From JANWHF01 sp036276235 (GTDB lineage Bacteria > Planctomycetota > Phycisphaerae > Tepidisphaerales > Tepidisphaeraceae), in assembly GCA_036276235.1 (NCBI GenBank), contig DATBDZ010000201.1:1-10724 (forward strand): 10,724 nt of DNA, in the 5' to 3' direction. Made by a program: the position numbers and the translations under genes. The notes below the pieces were generated by a model. That model did not search any database, was not told where the DNA came from, and saw only the letters and a list, made by a program, of their open reading frames with translations. Shown here one piece after another: positions 6,405-10,724 of the stretch (position 1 is the first letter of the stretch; each line of letters begins with the position of its first letter).

Positions 6405-8189
6405 TTACTTATTCAGACCCGAAGCCGGCCTTGTCGTCGGGGCTTTTGATGCACCCGGGGCCCAATGCTGGCGAAGGAGACGAGTGGTCCAATCCAGTTT
6501 TCCGGACCGCGCTTCGGCTTCGTCGAGATTCTTGCGGGTCGCGGTGGGGTCGCCGGTGTTGTAGGCGATGAATGCTTTAAGGAACCAGGGGCGCGACTCC
6601 TTGGGTTGGTCGATGGTCAAGCGATCCAGATCGGTTTGCAGAAACGTCAGGCGGTCAGCGGGGAACATCGATTTCAGGTCGATCTGGCCCCAGAGCAGCT
6701 CAGGAGCTGATCGATAGGTCACCCGCAAGTCGCGATCGGCCTCGGCATAAAAGCCCGCGCCCAACTCGGCGATCGAGCGGCCGAGCACAGTCAGGCTGTT
6801 GTTGGGAGCCACCTGATTGGCGCGATTGTAAGTTTCGATCGCCGCCGCGAATTTGCCCTCCTTCATCTGCGATTCGGCTTTCTCCATCAAGTCGTGAAGG
6901 CCCTTCGCTTTGATGCCATCATAAAGGTGGTGCATGAACAGCGGCTGCATGTCGACCGGTTCCCGGGCTTTGGCGGGCGGCATGGTCGCACCGGGCCCGC
7001 CGGGCTGTGGCGCTGCCACAAACGGCGCCTTTTGCGCGGCCAGCATGTCAGCGCGGCGGCGCTGGGCCGCAAACATCCGATACTCGTCAGCGTCTGTGGG
7101 GGCTGGCTGATCGGTGTATTTCTTGAGCCGTCTTTGCAGCTCATCCAATTGCGGGCTCTGAAGCGACGGCGGCGGATTTGTTAGATAATTGCGGTTGCTC
7201 TGATAGGTCTTCAGCGACGAATTCAGCGGATCGGGCGTCAGCGAAGAAACCATCGGCTGGCCGAGCGGGGTTGTTTCCGGCGATTGGTACGGAGTGTCCA
7301 GGTTGCGAACTCCGCTTTGCAAAGCCGGATTGTTTTGCCCGTTGCCCGGCGTGCCGTTGCTGTTGGGCGCGTTGAGCGACGAGGCATTGTCTTTTTGCGT
7401 GTCGGCAGGCGTTTGCAGGCCCGCGGCTTCGCGAAGCTCGCGCTGCATTTGCAACAGCGCCGGATCCGCCACGCGATAGCGATCGGATGCCGCGTTCTGT
7501 GCGTTCAGATCGATGTTGGTTGTTCCAAGGTCCCCGTTGAGCCCCGGCAGCCGTCCGCCCCACAGCGGCGAGGAGGGTGAATTCAGTTCCCGATTGCTCT
7601 GGGCCGAGAGGGCGCCGTAAGCGGCAGGATTAAGCTGCGACATCAATTCAAGCTCGTCGCGATCGACCGTCCGGCTTTGCAGACCACTGAGCGCCGACGA
7701 CCCCGTGTTGTACGATGGATTCGCGTTGTTATTCAATGATGAGCCACTGCTCACATATCCGCCGTTAAAACCAACCGGCAAGGAGCCAGCCGGCGGCGGG
7801 ACGGCGCGGCGATCGCCGTAGTACGCCATCACCGTATTACTCAGGTTGTTGGGAGCACCGGACGAATCCGGGACACCGGATGAGTTCTTGACAAAGCGAT
7901 CGACCGATCCGCCGCCGATCGGCCCCGTAAAGGAGCCCGGGTCGGAATATCCAACCGGCCCGCGAAATTCGCGGCCGCCGGTGACGTTTCGGGTGACGAT
8001 CTGGTTTCCGGTGACGGCGGGCCCGCGCTGGCCGCCCCCGTTATAGCCGCCGCTGCCGACGCGATTGTTGGCGTCGTTAGCATGGCCGTCCTGTCCCTGT
8101 GCCGGAAACTGCGCGAATGCCGGATGCGTCCAAGCCGCCACCGCCAGCATCACCGCACCGCCAAGACCCAAATATCGCTTTGAAGTCAT
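6405..8189 (-). CDS. Secreted TPR protein with long Gly/Asn/Ser/Pro-rich region
   Basis: I choose ATG 8187-8189 (594 residues) over the upstream in-frame start at 8261. It has GGGAG 6 bases before it and opens directly with a signal peptide (MTSKRYLGLGGAVMLAVAAW..AFA, cleavage near residue 26). Residues 27 to about 430 are low-complexity, rich in Gly, Asn, Ser, Pro and Gln, and probably disordered; runs such as GGGQRGP and SNGTPGNGQNN are typical. Residues 435-575 are helical and TPR-like: KEGKFAAAIETYNRANQVAP, a second unit near ELGAGFYAEADRDL, and a third near PWFLKAFIAYNTGDPTATRKNLDEA. TPR modules bind other proteins, so a periplasmic or surface scaffold role is likely. It is first in a possible two-gene unit with the MFS carrier and diverges from the ABC importer. 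Specific function unknown. Confidence 0.85.
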   Translation of the reverse strand: MTSKRYLGLGGAVMLAVAAWTHPAFAQFPAQGQDGHANDANNRVGSGGYNGGGQRGPAVTGNQIVTRNVTGGREFRGPVGYSDPGSFTGPIGGGSVDRFVKNSSGVPDSSGAPNNLSNTVMAYYGDRRAVPPPAGSLPVGFNGGYVSSGSSLNNNANPSYNTGSSALSGLQSRTVDRDELELMSQLNPAAYGALSAQSNRELNSPSSPLWGGRLPGLNGDLGTTNIDLNAQNAASDRYRVADPALLQMQRELREAAGLQTPADTQKDNASSLNAPNSNGTPGNGQNNPALQSGVRNLDTPYQSPETTPLGQPMVSSLTPDPLNSSLKTYQSNRNYLTNPPPSLQSPQLDELQRRLKKYTDQPAPTDADEYRMFAAQRRRADMLAAQKAPFVAAPQPGGPGATMPPAKAREPVDMQPLFMHHLYDGIKAKGLHDLMEKAESQMKEGKFAAAIETYNRANQVAPNNSLTVLGRSIAELGAGFYAEADRDLRVTYRSAPELLWGQIDLKSMFPADRLTFLQTDLDRLTIDQPKESRPWFLKAFIAYNTGDPTATRKNLDEAEARSGKLDWTTRLLRQHWAPGASKAPTTRPASGLNK

Positions 8190-8220
8190 AACTGTCTCCC
8201 GGCGAAATGTCCTCTTTATC

Positions 8221-8266
8221 ATAGCATCCCTGCTGCCTTGAATGCTATCACTTATCGGCACTTATC
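8221..8266. promoter_or_regulatory. Repeat-bearing control region of the TPR/ABC divergent promoters
   Basis: ATAGCAT (8221-8227) and ATGCTAT (8242-8248) are inverted arms 14 bases apart. They are followed directly by two copies of CACTTATC (8249-8256, 8259-8266) spaced 10 bp, one helical turn. On the minus strand TATGAT (8218-8223) could be the -10 box of the TPR gene. Such paired sites suggest a regulator binding between the divergent genes; no regulator is encoded nearby. No convincing -35 was found. Confidence 0.4.
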
Positions 8267-8335
8267 CCCGCCAAACGTGCGATGGTCCCGGCCGCCCAGG
8301 TTCCGCCGGCGGTTTTTGAGAGGGGCGGGCGGGGG

Positions 8336-8362
8336 ATGGTCGATGTTTTCATGGCTGAGTGA
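8336..8362 (+). CDS. Possible 8-residue leader ORF coupled to the ABC ATPase start
   Basis: ATG 8336 opens a short frame, MVDVFMAE, ending in TGA at 8360-8362 that overlaps the ATPase ATG as TGATG. A purine-rich GAGAGGGG (8318-8325) precedes it by about 10 bases, whereas the ATPase start itself has no Shine-Dalgarno. Ribosomes could therefore reach the ATPase start by termination-reinitiation. It is short enough to occur by chance. Confidence 0.25.
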   Translation: MVDVFMAE

Positions 8363-9285
8363 TGCGGTTACTCTTGACCCCCATGATGTTTCGTCCGAAC
8401 AGCCAGCCGGAGAATTCGGCGGCGGCGTTGCCGCTCAAGTATGCCGGCCAGGGCCAATTAGAGCTCTGCCATGTCAGCAAGAATTTTGCCGGATCGTCCG
8501 TTCATGCCCTGCAAAACATCAGCCTGACATGTCAGGCGGGCGAATTCGTCGTGGTGGTTGGTCCGAGCGGCTGCGGGAAGAGCACGCTGCTGAATGTGGC
8601 CGCCGGCATGATCCCACCTGATTCGGGGACGGTCACGCTGGATGGCAAGCGCGTGGACAGCCCCGGCCCCGAGCTGGCGATGGTCTTTCAGGATCATGGT
8701 TTGTTTCCATGGCTCACCGCCGCGCAAAACGTCGAGTTTGGCCTGAAGATGGCGGGCATCCCGCGCCGCGAGCGCGAAGATCGCGTCGATGAGGCACTGA
8801 AGCTGGTGCATCTTTCCACCAATCGCCACAAGCTCATTCACGAGCTATCCGGCGGCATGCGGCAGCGAATTGCCATCGCCCGGGCGCTGGTGATGGACCC
8901 AGCTGTGCTGCTGATGGATGAACCCTTCGCCGCCGTCGATGCCCAGACGCGCACATTGCTTCATGAGCAATTGCAGGAACTTTGGGTGCAAACCCGCAAG
9001 ACGATCCTGTTCGTGACGCACTCGGTTGGCGAGGCGGCGCGACTGGCCGATCGCATTATCGTGCTGCATGCCCATCCGGGGCGCATTCGCCGCGAGATTC
9101 CGATCAAGCTCCCGCACCCGCGCAGCTTTGACAGCTCTGATCTAACCCACCTTGTTCGACTGGTCCGCAAAGAGATTGAAGATGAAGTCAACCGAGTCAA
9201 CGCCGAGATGGCCGATTCTTACTGGAAGCCTGCGGCGCCTGCTGATCTGGATTCTGATACTGGCCTGCTGGGAGACGGCATATAG
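8362..9285 (+). CDS. ABC importer ATPase, nitrate/sulfonate/taurine type (SsuB/TauB/NrtD-like)
   Basis: This cytoplasmic ATPase of 307 residues carries every motif of an importer nucleotide-binding subunit: Walker A GPSGCGKST at 67-75, Q-loop glutamine 110 in MVFQDHGLFPWLT, signature LSGGMRQR at 162-169, Walker B VLLMDEPF at 182-189, and switch His220 in FVTHS. The QDHGLFPWLT string and the H.HPGRI end are typical of the SsuB/TauB/NrtD group, which powers uptake of small anions such as nitrate, alkanesulfonates or taurine. The start is uncertain. An in-frame TGA at 8356-8358 limits it to GTG 8359, ATG 8362 or ATGs at 8383/8386, and none has a good ribosome site. About 30 residues precede the usual N-terminus. 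The last 35 codons overlap the permease gene. Two-gene unit with the permease; no binding protein is present in the window, and the substrate is unknown. Confidence 0.95.
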   Translation: MRLLLTPMMFRPNSQPENSAAALPLKYAGQGQLELCHVSKNFAGSSVHALQNISLTCQAGEFVVVVGPSGCGKSTLLNVAAGMIPPDSGTVTLDGKRVDSPGPELAMVFQDHGLFPWLTAAQNVEFGLKMAGIPRREREDRVDEALKLVHLSTNRHKLIHELSGGMRQRIAIARALVMDPAVLLMDEPFAAVDAQTRTLLHEQLQELWVQTRKTILFVTHSVGEAARLADRIIVLHAHPGRIRREIPIKLPHPRSFDSSDLTHLVRLVRKEIEDEVNRVNAEMADSYWKPAAPADLDSDTGLLGDGI

Positions 9286-10126
9286 GCTCTCAACCTTCAA
9301 GTCTGTTCAATCCGCGCTGACACACGTGGGCATCTACCGGAAATGGCAGCCGTGGATATTCCCCGCGCCCAGCCACGTGCTCGATGCCGCGCTTCAGTTG
9401 CTTAACTTTCAAAGCGGCTTCGGTGAGCCGCTCCACAAGGGCTGGCCCGCCGCTCTCAGTGAACCTGGTGTGGCGGCGCCTCATCTTGATCCGTGGTGGA
9501 GCAGCCCGTTGTTGAAGGCGGTTGCCGTCAGCGGGGTGCGATTGCTCGAAGGCTTTGTCTTCACCGTCATCATCGGCACGGTTTTTGGACTGATGATGTG
9601 GAGATGGATTGAGTTCGACCGCTTCATCGGTCCGGTTTTTTTAGGCCTGCAAACGCTGCCCAGCGTCTGCTGGATTCCACTGGCGATCCTCTGCTTCGGC
9701 ATTAACGAGCAAGCCATCCTCTTCGTGCTGGTGATGGGAAGCTTCTCGGCGATCGCGCTGGTGCTGCGTGATGGATTGCGAATGATCCCGCCGCTCTATC
9801 CGCGGGCGGGAATGATGCTCGGAGCCAAAGGGTGGCGGCTCTACTTCTACGTGCTGCTTCCGGCGAGCCTTCCCGCACTGGCGGGCAGCCTGCGGACGGG
9901 GTTCTCATTCGCCTGGCGATCGTTGATGGGCGCGGAGCTGATCTTCGTCGGGGTCAAATGGCGCGGCGTGGGATTTCTACTTCAAACAGGCCGCGATTTC
10001 TCAGACGTCGCGCAGGTCGTCGCCGCGATGGCGATCATGGTCATCATCGGAATCCTCGCTGACCGATGGCTCTTTGCGATTTTGCAAAGAAGGGTGCAGA
10101 CGAGGTTCGGCCTTGCGGCGAGTTAA
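9182..10126 (+). CDS. ABC importer permease, nitrate/sulfonate/taurine type (SsuC/TauC/NrtB-like)
   Basis: This 314-residue inner-membrane subunit starts best at ATG 9182 (AAAGAG upstream); the TTG at 9152 would only add ten residues. An N-terminal helix at 20-36 is followed by FPAPSHVLDAALQLL (60-74), typical of this family. Four or five core helices follow between about 113 and 300 (for example LLEGFVFTVIIGTVFGL). The cytoplasmic coupling loop is at 205-231 (YPRAGMMLGAKGWRLYFYVLLPASLP). It matches the EAA loop of SsuC/TauC permeases except that the usual Glu-Ala-Ala is Arg-Ala-Gly. The stretch 75-110 before the first core helix is longer than normal and rich in Pro, Trp and Gly, making an unusual periplasmic loop. 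It pairs with the ATPase encoded just upstream, with which it shares 104 bp in another frame. Confidence 0.93.
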   Translation: MKSTESTPRWPILTGSLRRLLIWILILACWETAYRLSTFKSVQSALTHVGIYRKWQPWIFPAPSHVLDAALQLLNFQSGFGEPLHKGWPAALSEPGVAAPHLDPWWSSPLLKAVAVSGVRLLEGFVFTVIIGTVFGLMMWRWIEFDRFIGPVFLGLQTLPSVCWIPLAILCFGINEQAILFVLVMGSFSAIALVLRDGLRMIPPLYPRAGMMLGAKGWRLYFYVLLPASLPALAGSLRTGFSFAWRSLMGAELIFVGVKWRGVGFLLQTGRDFSDVAQVVAAMAIMVIIGILADRWLFAILQRRVQTRFGLAAS

Positions 10127-10129
10127 GTA

Positions 10130-10285
10130 CTATTGCCCGAACAATTGCTTCCCGAAGACGCTGTTGAATTGAAACATGACAGAAAGAAAAGCGACCACTT
10201 CCAAGACGACCGCCACCGCTAGCAGAGCGGTGTAGATGTTGTTGGTGGGGCGGATGACAATCGTTTCGCTGGCGCCGCGGCTCAT
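10130..10285 (-). CDS. 51-residue single-span membrane protein
   Basis: ATG 10283-10285 follows GAGGAG by 6-7 bases and opens a 51-codon frame ending TAG at 10130-10132. The protein starts MSRGASETIVIRPTNNIYTA, then has one hydrophobic helix (about residues 19-40, LLAVAVVLEVVAFLSVMF), and ends QFNSVFGKQLFGQ. The polar, mildly basic N-terminus suggests a cytoplasmic side. It lies 54 bp downstream of the coiled-coil gene on the same strand, so the two are probably co-transcribed, and ends 3 bp from the convergent permease stop. I do not recognise the family; the good ribosome site and clean topology make it a credible gene. A role as a membrane partner for the upstream protein is a guess. Confidence 0.72.
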   Translation of the reverse strand: MSRGASETIVIRPTNNIYTALLAVAVVLEVVAFLSVMFQFNSVFGKQLFGQ

Positions 10286-10339
10286 GATGATCTCCTCAAG
10301 TCAATAGGGTGAAACTTCTAACAACCTTGCGGCAACCGA

Positions 10340-10724
10340 TCATTTGAACTGAGACCGCACGATCGCACCCTGTTGAACCTGATTGATCTTTGGACCATCA
10401 AGGCGGCCGTAGGAGTCATGTACATTGACCCGATCAACAACGATGTAGCCGAGCCAATTCCCCTTGTTGTTGGGATCAACGATCTTGAACTGCATGTTCT
10501 TGGTGACTGAATCAGCGCTGCCGACGTTGATGGTGGCATAGCGGACGCCGCCGATCGTCTGGACTTCCTGAACCTTGGCGGTGACATCAACGCCCGGATC
10601 GGTGTTGATCGTGTTCGTGTTCTCGGTCACCGGAATGTTGTACTTACGGACGGTGTCATTGAGCTTGGAGAGGTTGAGATTGAGTTGAGCGATCTGCTCG
10701 TTGGCCACAAGCAACTGCTTGCGG
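10340..10724 (-). CDS. Coiled-coil protein with FlgT_C-like C-terminal domain, 5' partial
   Basis: The reading frame is open to the window edge, so the N-terminus is missing; the TTG at 10712-10714 is not a real start, because codons R-K-Q precede it in frame. The visible part begins with a heptad-like helix (NEQIAQLNLNLSKLNDTVRK), then a linker, then a compact beta domain of about 80 residues: VDVTAKVQEVQ, RYATINVGSADSVTKNMQFKI, NWLGYIVVDRVNVHDSYGRL, DGPKINQVQQGAIVRSQ. The pattern of an INVGS.D.V..GM.F turn followed by LG.(I/L)VV..V resembles the flagellar FlgT C-terminal fold and similar coiled-coil proteins of planctomycetes. It probably resides in the cell envelope, but no signal peptide can be seen here. 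Likely first in an operon with the 51-residue membrane protein. Confidence 0.75.
   Translation of the reverse strand, partial: RKQLLVANEQIAQLNLNLSKLNDTVRKYNIPVTENTNTINTDPGVDVTAKVQEVQTIGGVRYATINVGSADSVTKNMQFKIVDPNNKGNWLGYIVVDRVNVHDSYGRLDGPKINQVQQGAIVRSQFK

Noticed and set aside
8190..8261. N-terminal extension of the TPR protein from the start at 8261
   Set aside because: It would bury the signal peptide 24 residues in and overlap the likely promoter; ATG 8189 has its own Shine-Dalgarno.
1..10724. Search for tRNA, rRNA, CRISPR, phage or defence cassettes
   Set aside because: No cloverleaf, regularly spaced repeats, integrase, transposase, nuclease or toxin-antitoxin pair could be recognised in any frame.

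Overview
The window looks like a chromosomal segment from a GC-rich planctomycete, most likely of the class Phycisphaerae. That assignment is inferred from gene style, not from a marker gene. The clues are a secreted protein with a pseudopilin-like segment (ILLPALNRAREQAN...SNLRQIG) ending in a DGHVEF tail, a secreted BD-FAE-type esterase, a histone H1-like basic protein, and repeat-rich intergenic spaces. No rRNA, tRNA, CRISPR array, phage gene or transposase is visible.

Layout, left to right. At 1-715 (minus) is a secreted alpha/beta hydrolase whose C-terminus lies outside the window. Positions 716-1054 hold no gene but carry a 139-bp element with perfect 22-bp terminal inverted repeats. 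At 1055-1552 (minus) is a Lys/Ala-rich histone-like protein with a hydrophobic stretch and a His/Ser/Gly tail. The divergent spacer 1553-1865 contains a good promoter (TTGCCT-17-TACAAT) overlapped by a perfect AT-rich palindrome, bracketed by two hairpins in inverted orientation. At 1866-4049 (plus) is a large exported protein with a truncated pseudopilin-like segment at its C-terminus. At 4091-4267 (plus) is the C-terminal remnant of a YtcJ-like amidohydrolase. At 4295-4705 (minus) is an OsmC-family protein. The next spacer carries a 126-bp double-hairpin repeat.

At 4983-6326 (minus) is a spinster-like MFS transporter, and upstream of it on the same strand, at 6405-8189, a secreted TPR protein with a long low-complexity region. 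Divergent from that pair, 8362-9285 and 9182-10126 (plus) encode the ATPase and permease of a nitrate/sulfonate/taurine-type ABC importer. These two genes overlap by an unusually long 104 bp, and no substrate-binding protein is present. Convergent with the permease, only 3 bp away, is a 51-residue single-span membrane protein (10130-10285, minus). It lies directly downstream of a coiled-coil protein with a FlgT_C-like C-terminal domain (10340-10724, minus, N-terminus outside the window).

How the genes work together: the ABC pair is clearly one functional unit. The TPR/MFS pair and the coiled-coil/small membrane protein pair are plausible operons. The rest looks like independent housekeeping or accessory genes separated by mobile-type repeats. 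I see no convincing new defence or mobile system. The most interesting items are the two intergenic inverted-repeat elements, the operator-promoter at 1730-1758, the pseudopilin fusion, the tailed histone-like protein, and the unannotated small membrane gene.
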